Positions 38,072-46,454 are shown, counted from the stretch's first letter. The stretch is 64,000 nucleotides of DNA from Betaproteobacteria bacterium RIFCSPLOWO2_02_FULL_63_19 (GCA_001770415.1 MEQX01000028.1:62001-126000), one strand, 5' to 3'. Translations and numbers: made by a program. Notes: a model not told the origin generated them from the letters alone.

Positions 38072-39832
38072 ATGAGCAAACCACAAGTCAAACCAAACAA
38101 CGCTATAGGCCGCGAAGAGCCGCAGGGTCCGCTTGCCACCCGCGCCGGCTTCGGCAGCGATATCGTCGCCGAAACACTTAATGCGCTCGAGCTGCCGTAC
38201 ATCGCCCTCAATCCGGGTGCAAGCTATCGTGGACTCCACGACAGCATCGTGAATTATCTGGGCAACAGACAGCCCCAGATGCTGCTATGTCTGCATGAAG
38301 AGCACGCAATACATATTGCCCAGGGCTATGCCAAGGTCACCGGCAAGCCGATGGCCGCCGCCGTTCATTCAAATGTCGGGCTGATGCACGCGTCGATGGC
38401 AATCTTCAATGCCTGGTGCGATCGCATGCCCATGGTCATCATGGGAGCCACCGGCCCGGTCGACGCAGCGGTGCGCCGTCCATGGATTGACTGGATCCAT
38501 ACCTCGCGCGATCAAGCCTCGATGATCCGGCACTATGTAAAGTTCGATGACCTGCCGGGTTCCCCTGCAGCGGCGCGCGAGGCGCTCACGCGGGCAAAAT
38601 GGATCGCGGAAACCGCGCCGAAGGGACCGGTCTACATCAATCTCGACGTGACGCTGCAGGAATCGCCACTAAAAGCCGATCTGCCGCCGTTCGACATCAG
38701 CCGTTTTGCACCCGAAATACAGGTCGGCCCGACGCCGCAACAAGTCGATGCAATTGCGAAACTAGTACGGGAGGCGAAGAAACCACTCGTATTGTATGGC
38801 CGGCTTTCCCGTTCGGAAAAAGGGTGGGCCGAACGCATCGTGCTCGCCGAAAAGCTGGGGGCCGGTGTCCTGACGGATCTCAAAGTCGGCGGCAGCTTTC
38901 CCACGGACCATCCGCTTCATGTTGGCGCACCCCGAATGGGACCTGACAAGGCGGTGCAGGATGCGGTTGAAGGCGCCGATCTGATACTTGCCTTTGACGT
39001 TGTCGACCTTGGCGGGCTGTTCAAGGTCAGTCTCGGCGGTAAGCCGCCGGCCGCCAAGGTAATTCATGTTTCGATGGATCACCGGATTCACAACGGCTGG
39101 ACGATGGATCATCAGATCCTTCCTCCTGTCGATTATTTTGTTTCCGCCGATCCCGATGCCGTCGTTTCGGCGCTCGTCGGCGCCCTTGGCGACCTGAAGG
39201 CAAAGGCACCAAGACCGCGTCAACAAGAAGCGCAGGAAATTCGCCCGCCCGGTGAGCGTCCGCTGGTGCGGGATTTGGCCTTGTCGTTGCACAAGTCGCT
39301 GGGCAAGCGTGATGTATGCCTCCTTTCCACGACCATCGCCTGGCACGAAGACTGGTGGCCCATTCGCCACCCGCTGGATTACGTCGGCGGCGCAGGTGGC
39401 GGCGGGCTAGCGGCCGGTCCGGGCATTTCAGTTGGCGGTGCGCTGGCGCTTAAGGGCACCGACCGCATGGCGGTCGGCATTATCGGAGACGGCGACTTCT
39501 TGATGGGCGCTACATCCGTCTGGACTGCTGTACGCTACAAATTGCCGCTGCTGATTGTCGTGGGAAACAATTCTTCCTTCTATAACGACGAATTGCACCA
39601 AGAACGAGTCGCCAAGGGGCGTAGTCGGCCCGTCGAAAATAAATGGATCGGTCAGAAAATGATCGAGCCGGACGTCAACCTCGCCAAGATTGCCGAAGGA
39701 CAGGGTGCCGTCGGAATAGGCCCAATCAATACGATCGGCGAATTGGCCGATGCGTTTGCCAAGGCCATCGCAGTGGTCGAGGCTGGCGGAGTCGCCGTCG
39801 TTGATGTGCGCGTCGTTCCCGGATATGCCTGA
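38072..39832 (+). CDS. Thiamine-diphosphate-dependent enzyme (acetolactate synthase superfamily), second
   Basis: A 586-residue relative of the preceding enzyme. The Pyr-domain motif is CLHEEHAIHIA (about Glu76); the PP-domain motif runs from GDGDF (about 472) to GNNSS (about 500). ATG 38072 has GAGGAAAGGG just upstream; the open frame from 38039 lacks one. Conservation with the first enzyme is limited, so they are not a recent duplication. Side by side in an island of uptake systems, they could act in one pathway or as a heteromer. Substrate unknown. Confidence 0.85.
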   Translation: MSKPQVKPNNAIGREEPQGPLATRAGFGSDIVAETLNALELPYIALNPGASYRGLHDSIVNYLGNRQPQMLLCLHEEHAIHIAQGYAKVTGKPMAAAVHSNVGLMHASMAIFNAWCDRMPMVIMGATGPVDAAVRRPWIDWIHTSRDQASMIRHYVKFDDLPGSPAAAREALTRAKWIAETAPKGPVYINLDVTLQESPLKADLPPFDISRFAPEIQVGPTPQQVDAIAKLVREAKKPLVLYGRLSRSEKGWAERIVLAEKLGAGVLTDLKVGGSFPTDHPLHVGAPRMGPDKAVQDAVEGADLILAFDVVDLGGLFKVSLGGKPPAAKVIHVSMDHRIHNGWTMDHQILPPVDYFVSADPDAVVSALVGALGDLKAKAPRPRQQEAQEIRPPGERPLVRDLALSLHKSLGKRDVCLLSTTIAWHEDWWPIRHPLDYVGGAGGGGLAAGPGISVGGALALKGTDRMAVGIIGDGDFLMGATSVWTAVRYKLPLLIVVGNNSSFYNDELHQERVAKGRSRPVENKWIGQKMIEPDVNLAKIAEGQGAVGIGPINTIGELADAFAKAIAVVEAGGVAVVDVRVVPGYA

Positions 39833-39954
39833 GGGCGATGCTGGCTGAGAACCCGCCTAGAACCTATTCTTGGAGTTCAGTCGCCGCGCGGATGCACGTT
39901 CCCATTGCTCGCGCTGACTGTTGCATCACCCCAAGCGAACCGTGCTGCCAGATG

Positions 39955-40050
39955 CTACATGCCTCGATACGCAGCTTTTTGCCATGCGAGGTGCCAGGAA
40001 TATTTCAGCCGCGTATAGAAGCGCCAAGCCAGATAAAGTCTTCGAAACAT
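39955..40050 (-). CDS. Very small basic-aromatic protein, 31 residues
   Basis: An ORF too short for ordinary gene finding: ATG at 40050, TAG at 39955. It has a near-perfect GGAGGT four bases before the start. The product, MFRRLYLAWRFYTRLKYS and on to AYRGM, is rich in Tyr, Trp, Arg and Lys and looks like a small amphipathic or membrane-surface peptide. It lies 35 bp after the 72-residue gene and could be co-transcribed with it. Function unknown. Confidence 0.55.
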   Translation of the reverse strand: MFRRLYLAWRFYTRLKYSWHLAWQKAAYRGM

Positions 40051-40085
40051 CGGCACCTCCTTTTCGCAAATGTCGGCCCGCTCTC

Positions 40086-40304
40086 CTAGCCGTTCTCGGG
40101 CGGATCCGCAATTTCGTGCACCTGCAGAACAGCCATAGGCGAGAGGGATGACCCCTGCTCTCTCAATATCCGGGCTGTGTAACTGGGGTCGACTAGCGTG
40201 AGAAAAGGATTGCCACGCCCGTCCATGGGTGGCCAGAATCGAACGAACCAATCATCTCTGTCGGCACTATCTGACGCGTCGGGCTCCAACGCTTGTGCAT
40301 TCAT
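40086..40304 (-). CDS. Small hypothetical protein, 72 residues
   Basis: Starts at ATG 40304, nine bases after GGAAGGA; an ATG three codons upstream (40313) sits too close to that site. The product is acidic at the N-terminus (EPDASDSADRDDW) with a middle part FVRFWPPMDGRGNPFLTLVDPSY. I do not recognise a family. A pair of 16-bp palindromes lies 90-129 bp upstream of the start (40394-40433), also found before the ferritin-like gene. It is followed by the 31-codon gene. Confidence 0.55.
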   Translation of the reverse strand: MNAQALEPDASDSADRDDWFVRFWPPMDGRGNPFLTLVDPSYTARILREQGSSLSPMAVLQVHEIADPPENG

Positions 40305-40393
40305 ACAACGCATTCCTTCCGAAAACGCGGTAAGGCGGACTCTTCCATATCGTCTATGAATGACATTTAAAGCGCTTCGCGCGAATAAAGATA

Positions 40394-40433
40394 TCCCCGG
40401 AGCCGGGTAATTCCTGATACCGGGAAGCAGGTA
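40394..40433 (-). promoter_or_regulatory. Tandem 16-bp operator-like palindromes, copy 1
   Basis: Two imperfect palindromes, 40418-40433 (TACCGGGAAGCAGGTA) and 40394-40409 (TCCCCGGAGCCGGGTA), lie 24 bp centre to centre, right after the fnr stop and upstream of the small gene starting at 40304. Their form (TACC-N8-GGTA, 16 bp) resembles the 7-2-7 sites of NarL-type regulators. The same arrangement occurs at 42840-42878. Confidence 0.55.
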
Positions 40434-40436
40434 GCG

Positions 40437-41252
40437 TCAAGCGCCGAGCGCTGAAACCTTGGACGCCGCCCGCTTGGTGTCTTGATGGGCCGGAAGCGAT
40501 ACAGCCAACAACGCTTTCGCGGTGGTCGCCGGCTGAGCTTCACCCATGGAGCCGGCTACATGCCTGAGCCCCGGCGCATTCAGAATCCGAATGTACTTCT
40601 GCATGACGGCGACAAGATTGTCCCGGTGGAACTGTGAAAGCACCCGGCTGACGGTTTCGAGCTGAATTCCGAGAAAACTGCCGATATCCTCGCGGTTCAT
40701 GCGCAGAATGAATTCGGACGCCGAATAGCCTCTCTCTTCGAAGCGGCGCGACAGAGTGAGCAGAAAAGCCGCCACGCGCTCACCCGCTCGAGCTCCCCCG
40801 AGAAGCATCTTGACCGCCTGATGACGCACCATTTCGCGGCCCATAACCCGGTGAAACTGGTGCTGTAGCCCGCGCACCTCGCGCGATATCGCCTCCAATC
40901 TGACAAACGGGATAACACAAACCACGCTATCCTCCAAAGCAACCGCATTGCAGCTATAACGATCCGTGCCGATGCCATCCATGCCCAAGACATCGCCCGA
41001 CATAAGAAAATCGATCACTTGCTGGCGACCATCTTCGAGGGCCACCTCTTTCTTGAAAGAACCGCTTCGGATCGAGTAAATCGCACCGAATTGGTCCCCC
41101 GCCCTGTACAGTTCTTCGCCGCGGCAGAGTTTGCGACGGGCATATACGAGTTGGTCGAGACGCTTGAGGTCATCGGCCGACAGATCCGTCGGTATGCATA
41201 ACTCGTGCAGCCCGCAGTTCGAACAAGACGACAATGGCTGAGTCATATTCAT
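40437..41252 (-). CDS. fnr: FNR-type oxygen-sensing transcription regulator
   Basis: A Crp/Fnr-family protein of 271 residues. The N-terminal cysteines 10, 13 and 19 (CSNCGLHELC) and Cys112 (DSVVCVIPF) match the four ligands of the oxygen-labile 4Fe-4S cluster of FNR. The recognition helix has ETVSR, the FNR form that reads TTGAT-N4-ATCAA. A tail of about 30 residues after the HTH region is longer than in E. coli FNR. It should activate genes under low oxygen. It is 36 bp after the conserved hypothetical gene. Confidence 0.92.
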   Translation of the reverse strand: MNMTQPLSSCSNCGLHELCIPTDLSADDLKRLDQLVYARRKLCRGEELYRAGDQFGAIYSIRSGSFKKEVALEDGRQQVIDFLMSGDVLGMDGIGTDRYSCNAVALEDSVVCVIPFVRLEAISREVRGLQHQFHRVMGREMVRHQAVKMLLGGARAGERVAAFLLTLSRRFEERGYSASEFILRMNREDIGSFLGIQLETVSRVLSQFHRDNLVAVMQKYIRILNAPGLRHVAGSMGEAQPATTAKALLAVSLPAHQDTKRAASKVSALGA

Positions 41253-41288
41253 GGATATGGTGGCGTTTCCCAGGCGCAGACACTCTTC

Positions 41289-41891
41289 CTATCGCGCAGG
41301 AACGAAACCCGCGTTCGTCGGCTGTCGGTGCACGGGCTGCCCTGCTGTTGGCCGCCTGTTCCGAACGGATGGAACAAGACGGGTCACCAGGATATCCGCA
41401 TCGAGCAGTGGCTCGACGCAGTGGTTCCCCCCCAAGAACAGCAACCCGATTTCGGCCGTTGGCAATGTTGCATTGATGCGGGCTGCGATAAAGCGATCCC
41501 GCTCGACAAGCAGCTCTTGTTTTCGGTTCGCATTCCGGTCGTCATCGTCCTGCCTCTGTCCGCCCAAAACGTCCTGAAGCAACCGGTATTCATGAAGAAG
41601 AAGGCTGGCGTCTTCGGTGCCCACCAGCCGAGCACCTTCGTCAACCAACTTCAGCAGCAACTCATGATTGTCGCTTCCGCTCTCGGCAATGCGCCTGACG
41701 ACCTCATATTCCTTTTCACAGCAAGGTAACGCGTCCTGGTACAGATGAACGTTCGTGTACGGCAGTTCCAATTCCGCAACCGTCTTGCGAATCCCGGGCC
41801 AGTCCGTTTCCCCAAACGCATGTTCTCCGCCGACCGAAGACGCGGCATTTCCTTCCGGAGAAGCGATTGGAATCCAAATCAGCGTGCGCAT
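41289..41891 (-). CDS. Conserved hypothetical protein upstream of fnr
   Basis: A 200-residue cytoplasmic protein starting MRTLIWIPIAS. The segments LPYTNVHLYQDALPCCEKEYEVV (about 43-65), ARLVGTEDASLLLHEY (about 87-102) and RDRFIAARINATL with GLLFLGGNHCVEPLL (about 130-165) look conserved rather than random, and I recall unnamed homologues in other bacteria. No catalytic motif is recognised. It lies just upstream of fnr on the same strand and downstream of the ferritin-like gene. Function unknown. Confidence 0.65.
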   Translation of the reverse strand: MRTLIWIPIASPEGNAASSVGGEHAFGETDWPGIRKTVAELELPYTNVHLYQDALPCCEKEYEVVRRIAESGSDNHELLLKLVDEGARLVGTEDASLLLHEYRLLQDVLGGQRQDDDDRNANRKQELLVERDRFIAARINATLPTAEIGLLFLGGNHCVEPLLDADILVTRLVPSVRNRRPTAGQPVHRQPTNAGFVPAR

Positions 41892-41985
41892 CGAGCAGCT
41901 CTGGCGATGAAATGCGGCCTCAATCGCGAATCAGCCATACCTCGCTTCACCCTGCTTGCCACCAACGCTGAAAGCACATTCGCAC

Positions 41986-42597
41986 TTAAAGAGCTTGCGG
42001 CGTCGCCGGGTCGCCGGGACAGTCCTCGCCCGGTTGAAAGGGCATCGGTACCCGCGAGAGCGAATCCCGCAACCATGCGACATGGGATTCCTTTTCGCGC
42101 CCGAGGTCGATCGCGAGTTCACGGACCCCGGGGTCCTTCGACGTGGTACGCACTTTTTCAAAAAACATCATTGCGCGCGTCTCTGCACCGAGCGCGATTT
42201 CCAAAGCGAGGCGCGGCGTCAACATCCGGAACAGGAAATCGTCGCCTTCCGGGGCCGGAACGTCGCTGTAGAGCCAGGAATGCTCACCGGCACTGAACTT
42301 CGGCGGCACCATGCTGCGGGTAGCCTTCGCGAGGTGGCAGGCCTGCTCCCCGCTCAATTCGGATAGTCGGCCGAATAAATCGGCGACCTCGTCGTTGCCC
42401 TTGTCGGCCGCGTGTATGGCAAATCCTCCATATCGCGCGATCGCCTCCTGTGCCATCGCCAGCGCATGGCGATAGAGTGTGTCCAGCGTGCTAATTTCTG
42501 ACCCTGTTCTTCTCTTTGCCGACCTGATATCCCGCTTCAGCGCGCCCGCGGTTGAATGATCACGGCGCTGCGCTGCTTCGGCGTGTACCAGGGACAT
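41986..42597 (-). CDS. Ferritin-like (rubrerythrin-type) protein
   Basis: A four-helix-bundle protein of 203 residues with two spaced sets of possible diiron ligands: Glu residues in AQEAIARYGGFA and SGEQACHLAK, then EIALGAETRAMMFFE and GREKESHVAWL. I start at ATG 42597, preceded by AAGGAG; the open frame runs to 42711. No rubredoxin domain is present. Such proteins act in peroxide or iron handling. A pair of 16-bp palindromes lies about 240 bp upstream. Confidence 0.75.
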   Translation of the reverse strand: MSLVHAEAAQRRDHSTAGALKRDIRSAKRRTGSEISTLDTLYRHALAMAQEAIARYGGFAIHAADKGNDEVADLFGRLSELSGEQACHLAKATRSMVPPKFSAGEHSWLYSDVPAPEGDDFLFRMLTPRLALEIALGAETRAMMFFEKVRTTSKDPGVRELAIDLGREKESHVAWLRDSLSRVPMPFQPGEDCPGDPATPQAL

Positions 42598-42957
42598 GTC
42601 TTCTGCTCCTTCTTGCCTAGCGACATTCGGCTCGGAATGCGGTGGCACAAGCGTCATGTAGTAATAGGGCGATTGTTCGACCTTAAAATGTGCGACTCGA
42701 TCGGTCATCAAACCATTCCCGCATCAACGAAGCACGCGGTGTCGCGTGCGGGCACCATACTCAAGCGATTGTCGGATCAATTCACGTGGTATTTCTTAAA
42801 CGTGAGATTCAATGTAGGCGATTTCGTGCTGCACGAATATTCCGGGCAACAGGTAATCGCAATACCGGGAAACGGGTAGTCGGGAGCGTTACAGGACGCC
42901 TTCGCCAAGCAAGCCGAACCAATCGCCTCCCATGGCCCTGGGGCCGTGGCGCTTTTC
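42598..42957. other. Intergenic region before the ferritin-like gene
   Basis: About 360 bp between the response regulator stop and the ferritin-like start. It carries the second tandem palindrome pair (42840-42878). A partial reading frame continues upstream from the ferritin-like ATG to 42711 but has no ribosome binding site there. No other gene is apparent. Confidence 0.5.
42840..42878 (-). promoter_or_regulatory. Tandem 16-bp operator-like palindromes, copy 2
   Basis: Two palindromes, 42863-42878 (TACCGGGAAACGGGTA) and 42840-42855 (TTCCGGGCAACAGGTA), lie 23 bp centre to centre. The first differs from its counterpart in copy 1 at only two of 16 positions. This pair lies 80 bp after the NarL-type regulator stop and upstream of the ferritin-like gene. 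Confidence 0.55.
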
Positions 42958-43602
42958 CTAAGGAGAAGTCAAACCTTCGCGGATGGCGTACTTGGTCAGT
43001 TCGGCGATGCCGTGCAAGTTGAGCTTGCGCATGATGTTGCGCCGATGGACTTCGACCGTGCTCACCGATATGTGCAACTGTGCGCCGATTTCAGATGAAC
43101 TGTTCCCATCGGCGAGCAACGTCAACACTTGACGTTCACGCGGTCCCAGTTTCGCCGGTGCATGACCAGCGATTGAACCGTGACCTCGAGCCTCATCAAC
43201 CACGGCGCCGGCGACTTCCGGGGACAAGTAGGTTTGCCCTTGCGCAATCGTACGGATTGCGCGCGGCAGTTCCTCCCCCGCTGAGGCTTTGACGAGGTAT
43301 CCCCTGGCGCCGGCCTCCATCATTTCGAGCACAAAGCGTTTATCGGTATAAGCCGACAGCGCGATTACTTTCAACAGTGGCCGTGCGGCAAGCAAACGCC
43401 GCGTCGCCTCAATGCCGTTGATACCGGGCATGCCGATGTCCACCACGGCGATATCGGGGGCCGTCCTCTCGACAAGTTCAAGAAGCGCTGTACCGTCGGC
43501 TGCATCTCCGACTACGGCGATGTCGTTTTCCTTTTCAAGCAGCGAGCGTAGCGCCGCCAGGATCATCTTGTGGTCATCGGCTAGCACGATTCGAATACTC
43601 AT
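42958..43602 (-). CDS. NarL/FixJ-type response regulator
   Basis: A 214-residue two-component regulator. The receiver domain has the acidic pair Asp9-Asp10, phospho-acceptor Asp55 (VVDIGMPG) and Lys near 104 (LVKAS). The C-terminal LuxR-type HTH starts LGPRERQVLTLLADG and has VSTVEVHRRNIMRKL. Its gene is the third in the operon binding protein-kinase-regulator, 30 bp after the kinase. I infer that it binds the TACC-N8-GGTA sites found next to it and before the small gene. Confidence 0.92.
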   Translation of the reverse strand: MSIRIVLADDHKMILAALRSLLEKENDIAVVGDAADGTALLELVERTAPDIAVVDIGMPGINGIEATRRLLAARPLLKVIALSAYTDKRFVLEMMEAGARGYLVKASAGEELPRAIRTIAQGQTYLSPEVAGAVVDEARGHGSIAGHAPAKLGPRERQVLTLLADGNSSSEIGAQLHISVSTVEVHRRNIMRKLNLHGIAELTKYAIREGLTSP

Positions 43603-43632
43603 GGACGGACCTCTCTCGGTGCCATCTTGATT

Positions 43633-45645
43633 CTACGGGATAACAATCTCAATCAAGGTGCCTGCCCCCGACCGGCTGTGAACTCTTAGCTCCCCGCCCA
43701 GCATCGCAGCGCGTTCGCGCATCCCCATTAGACCGAACGAACCTCGCCCGGGCCGGTCCTCGTCGGAAACACCTTTTCCATTGTCGCTTATGCTCAAGGT
43801 GAGCATTCCCGATCCGTCACGATGGAGCGACACTGTGGTTTCGCTCGCTTCAGCATGCCGTGCGACGTTGGTCAGGGACTCCTGAACCATCCTGTAAAGC
43901 GGCATTGCAAGTTTGTCATCGATAGACAGGTCCGGCGGGTGAACGCTGAATTCGCATTCGATTTTTGTACGTTCCGAAAATCGCTCCACCAAATCGCGCA
44001 AGGCCACCACCAAGCCCAACTCGTCCAGTACGACCGGCCGTAGATTGGTTGCAATCTGACTGACCGAGTGCATGGTCTCGGTCAGCAGCGAATCTATGTC
44101 CTTCAGCTGCCGGTTCAAGTCGGAGTCCCCCTGGGCAAACGTTGACAGCGCGAGCGCAGTTTGCAGTTTGAGTACTGTAAGCTTCTGCGACAACTCATCG
44201 TGCAGTTCCCGCGCGATCCGCTTGCGCTCTTCCTCCTGGACCGATTCTTGAACGGCAGTCAGCGCCTGCAGCAGTTGGTGCGATCGCTCCAATTCGGCGG
44301 TGCGCGCCTGAAGCAGTTCCGCGCTGCGCCGGCGTTCTTCCTCGACGCGTCTGCGTTCAGTGATATCGCGCAGAAAGCACAGAAACTGGCCCTTGCGGTC
44401 CAATCGATGTCTCACCGTGACCTCAACCGGCCATGTTACGCCGCCTTTGGTTCGGTGCAACGTGTCAAAAACGTCCGCCCCTTTGTCCCGGATGGCTTCT
44501 ATATGCGATGCGATATCTGCTGCCGACTCCTTCGCGTCCAGGTCGACAATATGCATTCCGACCAGTTCGTCGCGAGTGAAGCCGGAGCGACGTACATATG
44601 CCTCGTTTACATCCAACAGCCGTCCGTCCTGGTCCACGGCCCAAAATCCATCGCTGCTCATTTCGACCACCGCGCGATAGCGTGAATCGCGCTCGGCCAG
44701 CGCCTCCTCGGCCTGCTTTCGTTCGCTGATATCGCGAATAATGCCGGCGAAATAGTTCTCGTCCGGTGTCTCCCATGCCGAAAGCGAAAGCTCGATCGGG
44801 AATTCCCTTCGTGCCTTGGTCAGCCCATGCAGTTCAACGGACTTGCCGAATACGTTCCACGAACTGCCGGTTTGTACTCTTCGAATACCTTCAAGATGTC
44901 TTTGGTGATACCGCTGCGGTAATACCAGCGTCAGCGGTTGGCCGATGAGTTCGGCTTGCGAATAGCCGAACATCCGCTCGGCCGCCGGATTCCATCCCAC
45001 GATCGCCCCCGATCCGTCGGCAATAACAATGGCGTCGTTCGCGGTTTCGGTCACCGCACGTGACAGCGCGGCGGCCGCGTTTCGCGCTTCGGTTTCCTTG
45101 TTGAGTGCGGCGGTCACACGCCGCAGTGCCCGCATGGGCAGGACAAGCAACGTCGCGTATACCAAGCCGCCCAGCAGCACGCCCAGAAGTCCCGCGGCCA
45201 CGGTGCCGTAAATTACATTGCGATACGAGTGCGCGACCTCGACGTGCCCCACTGTCCGTCCCGAGTCATAGATCGGGAACGTGCGCATTATGATCGGTGC
45301 TTCCGAAGGTGCACCCACGGCCAAAATGACCTCGCCGGCAGCGTCGCTGACCGTTACACGCTCGTTGCGCCTTAGCACGCGGTCGCTCTGCAGCAACTCT
45401 TCGATGCGCAGAACCTGGTACATCCACAGGTCCGGGTTAACCCTGGCAAGTCTATTGATCGCCTCGACTTTGACCTGGGCCACCGTCTCGAGATGTTGTA
45501 CCCCGTTCGAATACTCAAGGCTGAAATATCCACCGGGCAGCGCGATCGTTGCCGAAAGCGCGAACAGCAGGGCCAGCCGTTTTACTATCTTGACAATAGT
45601 GTCCTCGGTTAACGCGGTCACTGCACCGGCTCTCAGGGAATCCAT
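43633..45645 (-). CDS. PAS-PAS membrane sensor histidine kinase (HisKA_3 type)
   Basis: A 670-residue sensor kinase. A membrane segment (about 22-42), a short extracytoplasmic part (about 45-142) and a second membrane segment (about 146-169) precede two PAS domains (about 195-310 and 320-432). A coiled linker, the dimerisation/phosphoacceptor region with His482 (ARELHDELSQ) and a HATPase domain (about 575-668, with NGKGV and FGLMGMRERA) follow. The start overlaps the binding-protein stop by 13 bp. It should phosphorylate the regulator encoded next. Confidence 0.92.
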   Translation of the reverse strand: MDSLRAGAVTALTEDTIVKIVKRLALLFALSATIALPGGYFSLEYSNGVQHLETVAQVKVEAINRLARVNPDLWMYQVLRIEELLQSDRVLRRNERVTVSDAAGEVILAVGAPSEAPIIMRTFPIYDSGRTVGHVEVAHSYRNVIYGTVAAGLLGVLLGGLVYATLLVLPMRALRRVTAALNKETEARNAAAALSRAVTETANDAIVIADGSGAIVGWNPAAERMFGYSQAELIGQPLTLVLPQRYHQRHLEGIRRVQTGSSWNVFGKSVELHGLTKARREFPIELSLSAWETPDENYFAGIIRDISERKQAEEALAERDSRYRAVVEMSSDGFWAVDQDGRLLDVNEAYVRRSGFTRDELVGMHIVDLDAKESAADIASHIEAIRDKGADVFDTLHRTKGGVTWPVEVTVRHRLDRKGQFLCFLRDITERRRVEEERRRSAELLQARTAELERSHQLLQALTAVQESVQEEERKRIARELHDELSQKLTVLKLQTALALSTFAQGDSDLNRQLKDIDSLLTETMHSVSQIATNLRPVVLDELGLVVALRDLVERFSERTKIECEFSVHPPDLSIDDKLAMPLYRMVQESLTNVARHAEASETTVSLHRDGSGMLTLSISDNGKGVSDEDRPGRGSFGLMGMRERAAMLGGELRVHSRSGAGTLIEIVIP

Positions 45646-46454
45646 TGCCCGTTTCCTTCGATAAGCTTGCGACCGGCGGGAGACTTCACAAAGGCAACGA
45701 AACGACGGACGGCCGACGGACTCTTTGTTCCGGTCACCATGAACAGGCGCTTATGATGGGGATAGATACCCGAGACCGCGTTCCGGGGGGTGGGTTCCTT
45801 GCCGTCGAGCGCGAGGGCACGAAGCGCTCGCCGCTCGGATACTATCAAAGCGAGCGAACTCGGTCCGATCGCACCGCGTATCCTCTCCAGATCGTCTGCA
45901 GCGTCCTGATCGTTCACCGAAAACTGTACTCCTGGGCGCTCCGACGCCGCCTCAAGCGCCTTTGCAATCGCAGAGGACATGTTCCTTATGATGCGTGAAT
46001 CGGTGTCACTGTTCGGTCGCAGCACGATGCGAACGGGGGTGCCATCAGCCCAGGTCACCCGGGTGCCTGCATAAATCTCGACCAGTTCCTCAGAGGTGAT
46101 CGCCAGCACCTTGGACCGAGTGGAGACCGCGAATACAAATGGCGTTCGGGGAAAGTCGGTCTGCACGGCCCCGCGGCCGCGCTCGCTTTCGTTCATCGGA
46201 CGCGAAGTCACGGCGAGACCGATCGCGCCGGCAACGACCGCCTTGATGCCCCCGGTGCTGCCAAGGCTGGGCACCGCGATTATCCGAATATAGGGATTCC
46301 TTGCCATGAATTCGTCGGCAAGACGCTGCATGGTGCCCAGCCCCGCTCCAGTGCCGCCAATTTTGAATTGTTCGACCGCGGCAGCGACGCGGGAGCACGC
46401 CAGTATCAGGGCGAACGCGATTGCCCAAGCGTACCCAAGGGTTTTATGGCGCAT
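45633..46454 (-). CDS. PstS-like periplasmic phosphate/oxyanion-binding protein
   Basis: A 273-residue solute-binding protein with a hydrophobic N-terminal signal (MRHKTLGYAWAIAFALILAC; a lipoprotein cysteine is possible but the box is weak). EQFKIGGTGAGLGTMQRLADEF is the mature start, and LGSTGGIKAVVAGAIGLAVTSRP has the PBP-like (PstS/ModA) form. The start is ATG 46454; the frame extends upstream without support. It overlaps the kinase gene, so I infer a sensory rather than transport role, with no transporter genes nearby. Confidence 0.85.
   Translation of the reverse strand: MRHKTLGYAWAIAFALILACSRVAAAVEQFKIGGTGAGLGTMQRLADEFMARNPYIRIIAVPSLGSTGGIKAVVAGAIGLAVTSRPMNESERGRGAVQTDFPRTPFVFAVSTRSKVLAITSEELVEIYAGTRVTWADGTPVRIVLRPNSDTDSRIIRNMSSAIAKALEAASERPGVQFSVNDQDAADDLERIRGAIGPSSLALIVSERRALRALALDGKEPTPRNAVSGIYPHHKRLFMVTGTKSPSAVRRFVAFVKSPAGRKLIEGNGQWIP

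Noticed and set aside
42700-42860. An FNR box upstream of the ferritin-like gene
   Set aside because: TTGTCGGATCAA is the closest match near 42771, but its spacing and left half do not fit TTGAT-N4-ATCAA.
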